From: Pseudopyrenochaeta lycopersici | Taxonomy: Eukaryota; Ascomycota; Dothideomycetes; Pleosporales; Pseudopyrenochaetaceae | Direction: 5' to 3' | Length of the DNA: 64,000 nt | NCBI GenBank assembly: GCA_003313425.1 | Contig: NHZP01000031.1 | Coordinates: 372,001 to 436,000, forward strand | Shown here: in pieces, positions 20,771 through 32,484 of the stretch | Numbering within the stretch: position 1 is the first letter of the stretch | How the letters are laid out: each line of letters begins with the position of its first letter | The notes under the pieces: generated by a model | Told to the model about the DNA's origin: nothing | The model's input: only the letters and a program-made list of their open reading frames with translations | Databases searched by the model: none | Made by a program: the position numbers and the translations under genes

Positions 20771-22174
20771 ATGGCGGAACTACCTGCGCACTTGATACCG
20801 CCGCCTGATATCGTCGATCCCCAGCATGCTACAGTCATTATCGCTGGTGCGGGCCCCGCAGGCTTGTTTCTGGCTCTCAAGCTCTCACAGCAAGGGATTG
20901 ATGTTCTGCTGCTTGAAAGCGAGGGACAAGTTTTGCAAAGTCCTCGAGCAACAACGTGAGTTAACACGTGCCAGACGAGATAAGTTTGAACTGACGGACC
21001 TACATTAGATACATGCCAATAGTCCTAGATCAGATGGAGAAGGTTGGGTTGACGGAGGACATCCTCAATGTCGGCCACATCAATCGCGAAGGAGTTGTGT
21101 TTCGCAAGTCCAACGCTAAAGGCGGCGAGAAACTCGCGTCGTTACTGATGTCTGCCGTTCCCAAGGGAGCCGTGAAATATCCCTTCGCCGGCGTGCACCT
21201 TGGCCAACACGATGTTGCTAACATAATTCTCAAGCATTGTGAGCAGCAGAAGTCCTTCCAAATTAAGTGGAGACATCGAGTGGTTGGTTGCAAGCAAACG
21301 GAACTTTCTAAGCCAGTCGAGGTGGTAGCTGTTGGGCCTTTCGGAGAACGATTCTTCACGTGCGACTACCTCGTAGGAGCGGACGGCGCGTCTAGTTCGG
21401 TGCGGCGGGCTCTGTGTATTCCTTTCGAAGGGTTTACGTGGAATGACTTCCGCTTTGTCGCAACAAATGTCAAGTATGATTTTGAGAAGCATGGATTCAC
21501 GACTGCCAATATGATTGTAGACGACGAGGACTGGGCCGTCATCGCAAGAACTGGCCCTGGGGACGACCCTTGGCGGGTCGCATTTGGCGTGCGCACCGAC
21601 GTTCCTGAATCAGAAATCCTCAACCAAATCCCTGAGAAATTTGAGCGCATGCTCCCAGGCCCTCGCCCTCTCAAATACGAAGTCGTTAGTGCCAATCCGT
21701 ACTGGGCCCACCAAAGAGTCGCAAAAACGTACAAAGTCGGCAAAATCCTTCTTACCGGCGATGCGGCGCATGTGAGTGCACCCACTTCGAACGGATTTTG
21801 ATTGTGAAGTAAGGACTGACTGGAAGCAGAGCAATAACCCAATTGGTGGCCTCGGGCTTACAACTGGTTTCATGGATGCAGCTGCCCTGGGCAATTGCTT
21901 GATCAGAGTCCTCAAGCACAAAGAAGAAGCAGAACCTTTGCTCGAGCGATATGCCAAAGTTCGCCGTGCAGCGTGGATTGACTTTACGAATAAAGGTTCG
22001 ATCGATTTCAAGCTACGTCTGCATGGCACAGACAAGGACTCAATAGCCCGGAGGGAAGGATTTATGAATGCCCTTAACAATGACCCAGACATTCACATAA
22101 AGATGGCGTCAATGATGAACAATGTCATTGAAGATATGTTTGAAGCTGATGGGGACATAACCAACGGTGTTTAG
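20771..22174 (+). CDS. FAD-dependent aromatic monooxygenase (PHBH fold)
   Basis: Three exons (20771-20955, 21009-21771, 21830-22174), 430 residues. The Met at 20771 is used; the frame upstream has no ATG. FAD-binding Rossmann motif GAGPAG at residues 26-31, the conserved DG motif in YLVGADGASSSVRRAL, and the second FAD motif GDAAH, split from NNPIGGLGL by the last intron. These are the three signatures of class A flavoprotein hydroxylases. Such enzymes hydroxylate phenols using NAD(P)H and O2, often making the hydroquinone that a ring-cleavage dioxygenase needs. Together with the homogentisate-dioxygenase homologue it could supply that substrate (inference). Confidence 0.93.
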
Positions 22175-22324
22175 ATTCAATAGCAAATATAAGCAGGGTC
22201 GCCAATGGGGTAGACTTAGAGCCAGACAGCACCATCAATTCGCTCGCTCTCTCAACAATCTCGATATCATTTTCACGATTTCGATACTTTTCCCCCTCAA
22301 ATTTCGTGTCGACTTCTTACAGGG

Positions 22325-23809
22325 TCATCCGCAATCCAGAGTAAGCGTTTGACTCGTAATTTCGTCCAATGGTCTCGTCTCTCTCGCAAGTGGGTGGGGC
22401 AGTGAGTTTCCATGTGCGTCCAAACACAGACTTTTGGCATCGGCTAGGTCCCTGTCAGGATCGACGAAGTCAACAGGCATGGTGCATGCAGAATAGTCCA
22501 GGGCATGTACATAGGCAGTGTAAGCAAAGTATCGAAATTTGGAGTAGTGGCCGTGTCGGGGCGCGACAGCTGGGTTTACTATAAATATATATGCATCCGT
22601 TGGCGGTAGGCCATCTCTTGCACTGTCATTCCACTGTTTTAGCACAGCAGCTCAAAAATTGGCAACTTCCATAGCCAGTTCCCAGCTGTCAAGAAGTGTG
22701 ATTGGTGGTTCTCTCGACAATGTATATCGGCGAACGGATGTCTCCCGCAGCAGCTGACCGAAAAGTGCGCAGAATGAGGTCTACGGCCCTGTGGGTGTCT
22801 AGCTTCCAACTCATGAACTCAAGACCTTCTGCTTCTAATGCTGCCACTGCGAATTTTAGGGTGTTACGAATTAGTTTCACGTCATCCCACTCTAGCATTC
22901 TAATACGGAGCTTACGATTGAAATAGGTACCGTCGAGAGCTTCTTGATTCCACTTAAGTGGAACACACACCCCTAGGGCCGTGCAATCACGGTTGACTGT
23001 TTATAATTTTTTTTTTGGAAAGTCCAATAGCATCGACGCTCGTTGCCATAGGGCCTGCTACCGACAGTATGGTTTGCTGACCCTCCATCGAGTTAAGCAT
23101 CCGATAATGTGGAATGCGTCCGCTCGACGGTCGAGGACCGTAAAGTCCACGGTAGGCACAGGGACTCCTAGTCGAACCTCCCAGGACTATTCCGATGCCC
23201 AAGAGCTGCCCCGAAATCCAACCAATGCACTCTCTCCTCCGCTCTTTCCTCCACAAGAAAATTTCCTGTTGAATTGGATTGCCTGTCTGATCAGCGAGAA
23301 TATTGTTTACTGTCTCACCCCACATGCACTTCATCGACAGGGAAGTTTTTGGGAAGATAATAGCCCCGGCATCATTAAGTAATTTTACAATGATAGAATC
23401 ATCTGTGTTCAAATCATTCGATGAAGAAAAAAAGCCGCACGTTGTCTCGGTTCCAATAAGCCGACATTGATCCTTCACTGATATCGAAAGTCTATAGAGA
23501 GGTCCACATGTTTCTCCTGTCCTTGCAAGGTATGCGTCAAGTTCCTTTGCGCGTGCAAGGGAGGCATGATATGGAAAGTTGAGGCAACAAGTAGTGTGTG
23601 GTGGCTGCTCGATGAGTAAAGACGTCCAGAACATCGACTGCTGAGTACTTTTTAGTTATGATTGCAGAACCTATCACTGCAACATACAACCTTGTGGTTT
23701 CAAGCTCGAGCGGCGAGAGAATTTTTCCTGGTACGCCTTGAACAGAGGAATGTTCCAGAGTAGAATGGGTGAGATGATTATGGTAAAATCTGACTGGCAG
23801 CTGTGACAC
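22325..23809 (-). pseudogene. Amidase-signature-family pseudogene
   Basis: Recognisable amidase pieces lie in order but in changing frames. They are an N-terminal part (LSPLELETTRLYVAVIGSAI, 23640-23809), the core (GPLYRLSISVKDQCRL, then CGFFSSSNDLNTDDSIIVKLLNDAGAI, GLYGPRP, LNSMEGQQ; 22987-23600), a downstream part (LRIRMLEWDD, 22689-22970) and a C-terminal part (FAYTAYVHALDY, 22400-22645). The catalytic Gly/Ser stretch (SCGGKSGGESAL) is present only in a shifted frame, bounded by a +1 and a compensating -1 change. Another shift lies near a T10 run at 23007-23016. The conserved C-terminus is missing. Fungal amidases of this type hydrolyse short or aromatic amides; this copy cannot make an intact enzyme. 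Confidence 0.8.
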
Positions 23810-25656
<1,847 letters not shown>

Positions 25657-26558
25657 ATTTAAGAATAATAGTTAGATTCCCAGCTACGGTAGTGTCGAGC
25701 CAAATTAGGTACTTTCTATCTAATCCACTGCAAATGTTGTTAATTTGCACCGGGTTACCCGAGACAGCGAAGCATTGAGTTCTTCTAACGGCGTGGTTGT
25801 GATTGTTTCCGCAGCCAGTTGCGGGGAGAATCGTCCATCATGCGCGTGCATCGTCTTAGATATAACCCCAAAGCCAGAGGGAGTGGGGATTGACCAAGGA
25901 CTTTCAGAACAATGACGAAGGTTTCTCGTCTTTAATTGCCACTGTTGGCAAAGCAACATCGCCATTAAGTACTGCAGTTCCAGAATGAGAAGTTGAGTGA
26001 CAACCTAATGTCATAGTACTCGATTCCACGATTGTCAGAACTTCTGGAAGTAAGACTGGCACTCTTTCCCCAGCACTACTATGCCAGTCCAACGTGATCG
26101 AACAATAACCTTACCCGGACGAACAAAAATAACATGTAAGATTCGAAGCTTACATATTAATGTCGTGGATGCTTCGACTCGGGAACGGAGTATCTCGAAA
26201 GATTTACGGGACATTTGCGCCTGCTGCAGTTGTTGCGTCGATCGTATTTCTTATTAATAGCTAGCGTATTCGCGATATGAACACTCTCATTGAGCTCTTG
26301 AATCCGACAATCTATTTAATTAGCCAGATGTTGGATGATGTGGTGAGGGGTAATAATTGTGGCTGCGGCGTGGAGCGTGGCTGCGGCGTAGAGGCATTTC
26401 GCGCCACGACTGGTCGGGACCAAGCAACAAGGCCGACCAGATCAGATCATGGGAAAAATGAGGAAGCCAGTTCATCGCATGCTCTCACAGCCAGTGGCAT
26501 GTCATATGAGCTGAAATAATATTTGCATATATTGAAATATAGCTGTGAGGATACATGC
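25657..26558. other. Intergenic with unclassified minus-strand open frames
   Basis: Two overlapping minus-strand frames (25720-25965 and 25904-26092) have no motif I know. An 18-bp-period duplication lies at 26359-26393. I do not assign a gene. Confidence 0.4.
26359..26393. repeat. Two-copy tandem duplication, 18-bp period
   Basis: A 17-bp GC-rich block (gtggctgcggcgt followed by Rgag) occurs twice, one spacer base apart, with a single A/G difference. Noncoding as far as seen. Confidence 0.7.
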
Positions 26559-26952
26559 TCAGCTCAGCTGCTGAACGTTTCCTTCTGTACTTTTGTGTTC
26601 CGGTTCAGTTTTGGCCAGCTTATCCTCTTCATTCACTGGATCACGCTTAGGAATGAACGACTCGAAGCCTTGCAGAAGATCGATATGGTCTTTGAAGATG
26701 TTGTCTTTCATTTCGCCTTGAATTTGAGCGATGCGAGCTTCGTAAGATTGATTTGGTGCGTTCTTGCCGTAGATTTCCGTGAAAGCCTTCAGAAAGCGAG
26801 TATAAAGCTCCGGGTTTTCGGAGAAACGGTCCTGATAGAAACTGTTAAGCAATGGGGAGAGACGTGCTACGAAAGTATTGTACCTTTACCTGTGACACAA
26901 ACGTCGCAGCATCGTCTTTTCGAATTGAACAAGCTGGTCCATCAGTGTCCAT
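26559..26952 (-). CDS. Small stand-alone PAH (Sin3-like) domain protein
   Basis: Two-exon model: 26884-26952 and 26559-26831, GT-AG intron 26832-26883, 113 residues. Splicing yields DAATFVSQVKDRFSENP, then ELYTRFLKAFTEIYG and HIDLLQGFESFIPKR. This is the pattern of a paired amphipathic helix domain: a first amphipathic helix, an F-x-x-x-P-E-x-Y-x-x-F-L core, and a D-L-L-x-G-F-x-x-F-(I/L)-P end. Full Sin3 co-repressors are over 1000 residues and carry several PAH domains plus a HDAC-interaction domain. Here only one is visible, so the protein could compete with Sin3 for repressor peptides (inference). The N-terminal exon choice is tentative. Confidence 0.62.
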
Positions 26953-28926
26953 TCTGGTCGCTATCACTTTAGTGCTTGAGGATAGGAAAGAGCGTAGCAA
27001 AGAGTGAAAGTGTAGGACGCAATAAGGTCTGAGACCAAGAATATATACTTGCGCATACAGAGTAGCTCGTAATTTGTAAGCGCTAGCGCTACCCCGGCCA
27101 ATACAACATCTGCATTATCCTGTTCTGTGAACACTCTGTTTCTCTAGTTTTCATATTACATAAAGGTAGATATGTTCTTTGCAAGATATATGTAGAACTT
27201 ATTCTATACATATCGAAGGAGAGAAAATCAGTTTAAAGGGTGGAGAACCTTCTGCCGTGGCTAATTCTTAGTTCATCTAGCATTAGCGTTATAGCTACCG
27301 AATAGAGTAATTCACGCCCAACGCCTAGCTAGAACAAAGAAAAGTGTAGATATTGATAGGGGAATTGGTAGAAAACTCTAAAAGTTAGATTTAGCGATGA
27401 GTAAGTAAATCATCTCCCCATAGTAGTACCACAGATTGTTGAATCGGACCACAAGAAGAACATCTACTTCATACACTCTCGCGAGCTGCCTCCGGGGTAA
27501 CCCTTTCCCCGTTGTAACCCATTCTCGGCAATGATGGCCACGAATACAGCGCCAAGAGTGCCGCGAAGACTAGGAAGTCGAGAACCTGGATACATCGAGG
27601 TTGAGAGGTGGGCACAATGGGGCAAAGGTATGCGTGCCCGTCGGGCGGATCGGCAAGAGCGCAGCGGCGGCTATATCGGTGCAGATGCAGTATCTAAGGG
27701 CATTCGGTTCGGACTGACCGTCGGCTTCAGCGGAATTGTCACAAGCGTGGAGCAAATTTTCGATTGGAGATGTGGTGGTTGGAGGGACTTCTACAAAACA
27801 CATAGAAAGACTCGGCGAATGTCGTTTATACGACGTGAGACATTATTCAGCCAGGTGCGTAAGCGCGATGGAGCAACCGCAGGGCTGCTGAATTTCATAT
27901 TGCGCGCTGAGTGGAAGGCAGGACCGCGATCGCTCTTGCCGAGCTTGCAGCCTGAGCCGTAGAAGGTGGATGCATTAGCATACTATGCGACCACCAAGTT
28001 CCAGAAGACAGGAGCACGACGAGCAGGATGAGCAAGGACGATACTACGGGTAATAACAGATATAGCTACTCAAACTTGACCAAAGCATATGCTAATGCAG
28101 CAGAAGTTGAAGAGAAATATACCGCAGATGTCTTTCTAGTTGACGACTCGCGAATCGCCCAGTTTGGCGAAGATATTTATTGCAGGCTATCACTGCTCCA
28201 GAACGAGCTGGTCTCTGGTGAGGAGAAGAAATCTGGGATGTATTCATTGGACAGCCGGTGCTAGAAGAGGATTCGAGTCTGCTGGCATCGCAGCACGTGC
28301 TCGCGGGGACATACGAGACAGATGGAAGATGAAAGAAGTAGCGAACTGGCGGAGTGTGCACTTACAGCTGACTTGCTGATTTTCACAGAGATGCACGCTT
28401 AAAATTAAGCAACCCGACTTGCAGCATGACATCCTTGCTGTCATCGACCCTGCTCAAAACAGTAAACAAAATCAAAACGCAGTGATGGTAAACCCTCTGC
28501 CTTCTTTCGCGTGCGTTAAGGGCTCTGAAAAGAACATACTGTCACAAGGTACAATACTTCAGACACATTATGAACGAAGCGCGGGGTCTGTTTAGCTGTA
28601 GCGCCAACCTACATCAATGATTACTTAACAGTATGAGCTTTTGTTTGTTTTTAACAATAGTTCACCCTTCCTTGTTACAGAATGACGTTGTTGCAACCCT
28701 TCAAGACATTAAAAAAGAATAACAAACGAAGCAGGCGTAGAAGCTCTAAGCCTAGCCCAAAGAAGGTGAAGATAGCTTTGCAGAGCGCAAATATTCGAAG
28801 CTTATCGTCGAACGCCTGAACAAAAATATGGTCAAACGATTGAAATTCGAGAGCAATCATGGCTCACTGTAATTCTGTTTATATATCCGATACTGAAAAG
28901 ATATCGCCAATCAATTTCATTTATTC
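26953..28926. other. Long A/T-biased intergenic stretch
   Basis: Almost 2 kb with only short frames. The longest (27531-27962 plus strand, 143 codons; 28028-28264 plus strand) show no motif I know, and no splice pattern links them. It may be decayed repeat DNA, but I cannot name the element. Confidence 0.4.
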
Positions 28927-31900
28927 TTAAACACCCCCGAAGACCAAAAGGCTCTGAATAGGAACTCTGCCGAAGCCCCGTCGAAGCAACAGTTCCCTGC
29001 CACGGTGGACTGGGAGTTCGGCAACGACCATGACGTGAATATTTTCAATGTCTATCCCACTTTTTTCTATCAACTCGATTACCGCACAAAGCGTCGCCCC
29101 TGTGGAAAGCACATCATCCACCACAACCACTGACCCGCCTTTGGGGAGTACATCCCTCTCCATCTCAATACGCTTTTCTTTCGAATCATGAGATGCTAAA
29201 GACGATATATGCGACTGAGTCTTGGTGACAGAGACTGTGGGTGGTGGGAGCCTGCCAGATTCGCGAATGAGCAACAAACGTACATCAACCTGCAAGGCCA
29301 AAGGGGGCGCATAGACAAAGCCGCCGACCTCGCAACACGCTATCGCATCAATTTTAGCCCAGTCACCAGAGAAGTGAGATTGCAACAGTGAAGTGCATAG
29401 AACCAGCCCACCCGGCTTTTGAGCAATACCGAGCACGTGGCGGAACTCGATGCCCTGGCGTGGGAAGCCGTGCACGGGGCGAACCATATTAGCCAACCGC
29501 TCTAAGTCCTGGTCGATGAAGCGAAATAGTTGCTGCTCGGCAAACCCTTTTGCTGCCTGATTACCGGTCGTTTCGTTTTTGAAGAGGAGACTGGGCCGAT
29601 GTTCCAAGGTCGTCAAAGTTGACTTACTGTCTGAAGTCTTGTCACTCTCGCTGTCACCGACAGTGTATCCTATCCGACTGCGACGTGTCTGTTCATTAGC
29701 TTGTATGTTAACTTCGAGGAGCCTACTGTCTGGTATCAAATGCGAAAAGGTGGCTACCGGAGCTTTGTCTCTCATCCCAGTGATTAGTAGCACGTCGGCC
29801 TTTATGGCGTCAAGCACAACGCTTAAGAAGTGCTCCTTTGGCAATTGGGGCCGCTGCCGTACTTGTTCCTGGAAAAACGACGTCAACGCTGGCCGGTGTT
29901 CCTCCTTGTACATGCGGTCTCCAAACAGGCGCTTCAGGTCAGCACCAGTTGCTGCAGCATATTCTCGCTTGGTCATGTCACTAATGCTGGCTGCTCGTGC
30001 GATGAAATTTCCGTGGGTGCAGTTTGTAAACATGGAGACCCAGAGGGCGGCGCAATAGTCCTTGCCGGCACCGCTGTCACCAGTGACAAGAATGATAAGT
30101 TTTGGTATTTTTGGAAGTGGGCAGGCGTAAGCAAGCACATTAGAGGGGTCCAAAATGCGCTTAAGGTAGGCTAGGCGCGGGCCGTTTCGCCCAAAAGCCT
30201 TTGCCGCCAGCAATGCGTCTCTGGGGTCCGGCCCAAGATCAGCACCGTAAACTCCGCTACACGAGGAAAGCATGCCCATGGCCACCTTGAAAACCCACTG
30301 TACGACAGATTGTGCAATTCCAGTGCCATCTTGATCGCAGGGCCAGACACCCGTTATCACGCAGGCAAAGTCCCAGTCTCGACAGCCAAAGGCAGTGGCA
30401 TCCGCTGCAATGTCACTAATCGCACCGCCACCTTGTAGTAGATGGAGATAACATAGCGGCGAGGGACGAGTCTCAATGGCTGCCGCTAAGTTATTCGCAA
30501 TGTAGTCTTCCCCGATTCGGCGTAAGAATAAACATCGCTTGAACGAGGACGTTTTGCCGCCGCCATGCCCACCATGCATACCATCCATGTACATATCGGT
30601 ATCAAACAAACTCATGCTGTCATCACCCTTGATACTGTTCTCTTGCCCCCAAAGGTCGCGCGCATTTTTGCCCGTTGTTGGTTCAAAGGCGCGCATACTC
30701 GAAGAAGCCTCAAATATAGTTACACCGAAACGCAGCTGGCCGTCTTCATAGTAGAGATAGGCGTCTGTAGAACAGTTCCGGTCGAGATTCCTTGCCACAA
30801 TTTCATCGAAGTCTCTTAGCTTGAGCCGCAAATCGAGGTCTCCGCTCAGCGGAAGAACCCATTTTCGAGTCAAGTAGGATGGTGCTGCATGACCCTTGAA
30901 AATCACGCTGAGCACAATCCCAAAATTGGTTCCAGCGCCTTTCATTGCCCATAAAATATCCAGGTCGTTTTTTGGGCGAATTGCATCAGTGGGCCAATGT
31001 TTTTTTGGTACATAGCCGACGCAAAGGACCTGGCCGGAAACCAACCCGACCAGAACAACACCAACAATAACATCACTGGCGAGCCCGTGTAACCTAGCCA
31101 GATGTCCGATACCGCCTTGCAGCCAGAGCCCCGCACCTACGCTTGGACGAGCCCCCAGCGGTACTGTCACGCCCGCCGCTGAACACCCACGAACAATATC
31201 TCCTGTTCGGCAGCCGGCGCCGGCTACAATTAGGGGATAAGTAGTAGGTTCAAGCATTTCTCCATCGTCATCACCCGCCATGTGTACGTAAACTTGGTTA
31301 AAGGCATCCATGTTAACCGCCACGATGTTGGATTGAAGACAATGGTCGCTATGACCTCCGCCAACGACAGTAAGACTTAGCCCATGCTTCAGAGCATATC
31401 GCACGCACTCCTGGACATGCGGTATCTCGGTCGGCTTAACCATCGAGGTGGGATAGTGGAGTCGAGCTTTCCAATTTTTTACCGTTCTCTCCGCTATCGC
31501 TAATGGTAACTGCGCAGTCAGCTCCGGCAACGTGGTGGCATGATGATTGAAGGCTGCCATGATGCTGGGCGAACTGAATACTAGATGGTTTGGAAATGCT
31601 TCTTCGCGATGACCCAGATCGCGGCAAACCTGACGCCAATCAACCAGGATATCATTATATACGTCTTCATCCTGAATAGAGAAACCAGCAATGAAGGAGG
31701 AAAAACAGTCCAATGTTTCATCGTCATTTGCGACACTAACAACTTCAGCAGGTAAAGATATCGTTCGATGACATACCAAGCCATCAAGGTGCAGGGCTCC
31801 GTCACGATGGAGAACCACGACTGTTCCTGTTTGCGGCCGCTCAACGAGCATGCCGAGCGCCAGTTCAATGAATTCGCGTTTAGGCTTCATGCCGTACATG

Positions 31901-32484
31901 CTGTGAGAGAATAGAATAATGTTGTATTTTCCATCATCGCCATCCCTCATACAACTAGTGGTGCGGCACCCCTTGCCGTCATGCCGAACGAAAGGAACCT
32001 GATGAATGCGGTGTGGACTCTCCAGACGGGGTAGAGGATACTCCATGCCAGAAGTAGAGAGCAGCCATGTTTCCAGTTTTGCGGCAAATAATCTATTTGG
32101 CTCGTACGCGGTGTATTTGGTAATTTTCTTTCTTAGGTGGCTGGGAAGATATCCAAGTAGACTCTTGGGGCCGGGTCCGATTTCCAGTACTGATATATTG
32201 ACAGAGGAGCTTAATACAGAATCTAAGAGCTGGGTGAGCTCAGAGATAACGAATTCTTTGTATGTATTTGACCCTGTGTCCTGCGTCAAAATATCAAAGC
32301 CGGCGCTGTATTGTGCGTCGGACAACGACTGCTTCAGGTGTGCTGCAGTGTCATGAACCTTCTGCCGAAGAGCGCACTTAAGGCAATCGAGGGTGGCCAT
32401 TTCAGTATGGCATAGACGCGCAAGTATCTCACACTGGTGATGCCGACCGTGGTTAATGGCGGCCTTGTTAAGGTGAGCAGGCAA
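28927..32484 (-). CDS. Four-domain fusion: methyltransferase-like / FAD oxidase / P-loop kinase-like / APRT-like
   Basis: Intronless, 1185 residues (Met29 at 32400 is an alternative start). Residues ~70-330 resemble a class I SAM methyltransferase, with VLEIGPGPKS at 99-108 and NIILFSHSMYGM. Residues ~345-785 look like a FAD_binding_4/BBE-type oxidase: VVGGGHSDHC with the His used for covalent FAD, PSVGAGLWLQGGIG, and the C-terminal LAYLKRILDPSNV. The second FAD-linking Cys seen in many BBE enzymes is Ala here (GARPSVG). Residues ~793-950 are P-loop, GDSGAGKDYC, with an EYAAATGADLKRLF block as in animal-type phosphomevalonate kinases. Residues ~985-1185 are type I PRTase of APRT style, with the PRPP loop VVVVDDVLSTGATL. 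The combination suggests a multistep enzyme, perhaps on an adenine-related base; its function is unknown. Confidence 0.85.
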   Translation of the reverse strand: MPAHLNKAAINHGRHHQCEILARLCHTEMATLDCLKCALRQKVHDTAAHLKQSLSDAQYSAGFDILTQDTGSNTYKEFVISELTQLLDSVLSSSVNISVLEIGPGPKSLLGYLPSHLRKKITKYTAYEPNRLFAAKLETWLLSTSGMEYPLPRLESPHRIHQVPFVRHDGKGCRTTSCMRDGDDGKYNIILFSHSMYGMKPKREFIELALGMLVERPQTGTVVVLHRDGALHLDGLVCHRTISLPAEVVSVANDDETLDCFSSFIAGFSIQDEDVYNDILVDWRQVCRDLGHREEAFPNHLVFSSPSIMAAFNHHATTLPELTAQLPLAIAERTVKNWKARLHYPTSMVKPTEIPHVQECVRYALKHGLSLTVVGGGHSDHCLQSNIVAVNMDAFNQVYVHMAGDDDGEMLEPTTYPLIVAGAGCRTGDIVRGCSAAGVTVPLGARPSVGAGLWLQGGIGHLARLHGLASDVIVGVVLVGLVSGQVLCVGYVPKKHWPTDAIRPKNDLDILWAMKGAGTNFGIVLSVIFKGHAAPSYLTRKWVLPLSGDLDLRLKLRDFDEIVARNLDRNCSTDAYLYYEDGQLRFGVTIFEASSSMRAFEPTTGKNARDLWGQENSIKGDDSMSLFDTDMYMDGMHGGHGGGKTSSFKRCLFLRRIGEDYIANNLAAAIETRPSPLCYLHLLQGGGAISDIAADATAFGCRDWDFACVITGVWPCDQDGTGIAQSVVQWVFKVAMGMLSSCSGVYGADLGPDPRDALLAAKAFGRNGPRLAYLKRILDPSNVLAYACPLPKIPKLIILVTGDSGAGKDYCAALWVSMFTNCTHGNFIARAASISDMTKREYAAATGADLKRLFGDRMYKEEHRPALTSFFQEQVRQRPQLPKEHFLSVVLDAIKADVLLITGMRDKAPVATFSHLIPDSRLLEVNIQANEQTRRSRIGYTVGDSESDKTSDSKSTLTTLEHRPSLLFKNETTGNQAAKGFAEQQLFRFIDQDLERLANMVRPVHGFPRQGIEFRHVLGIAQKPGGLVLCTSLLQSHFSGDWAKIDAIACCEVGGFVYAPPLALQVDVRLLLIRESGRLPPPTVSVTKTQSHISSLASHDSKEKRIEMERDVLPKGGSVVVVDDVLSTGATLCAVIELIEKSGIDIENIHVMVVAELPVHRGRELLLRRGFGRVPIQSLLVFGGV

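Noticed and set aside
26842..26889. Alternative 48-bp intron in the PAH gene
   Set aside because: It leaves the two exons out of phase; the 26832-26883 intron restores the VSQVKDRFSENP motif in phase.
27531..27962. 143-codon plus-strand open frame
   Set aside because: No motif, no convincing splice partners and basic low-information composition; kept only as part of the intergenic description.
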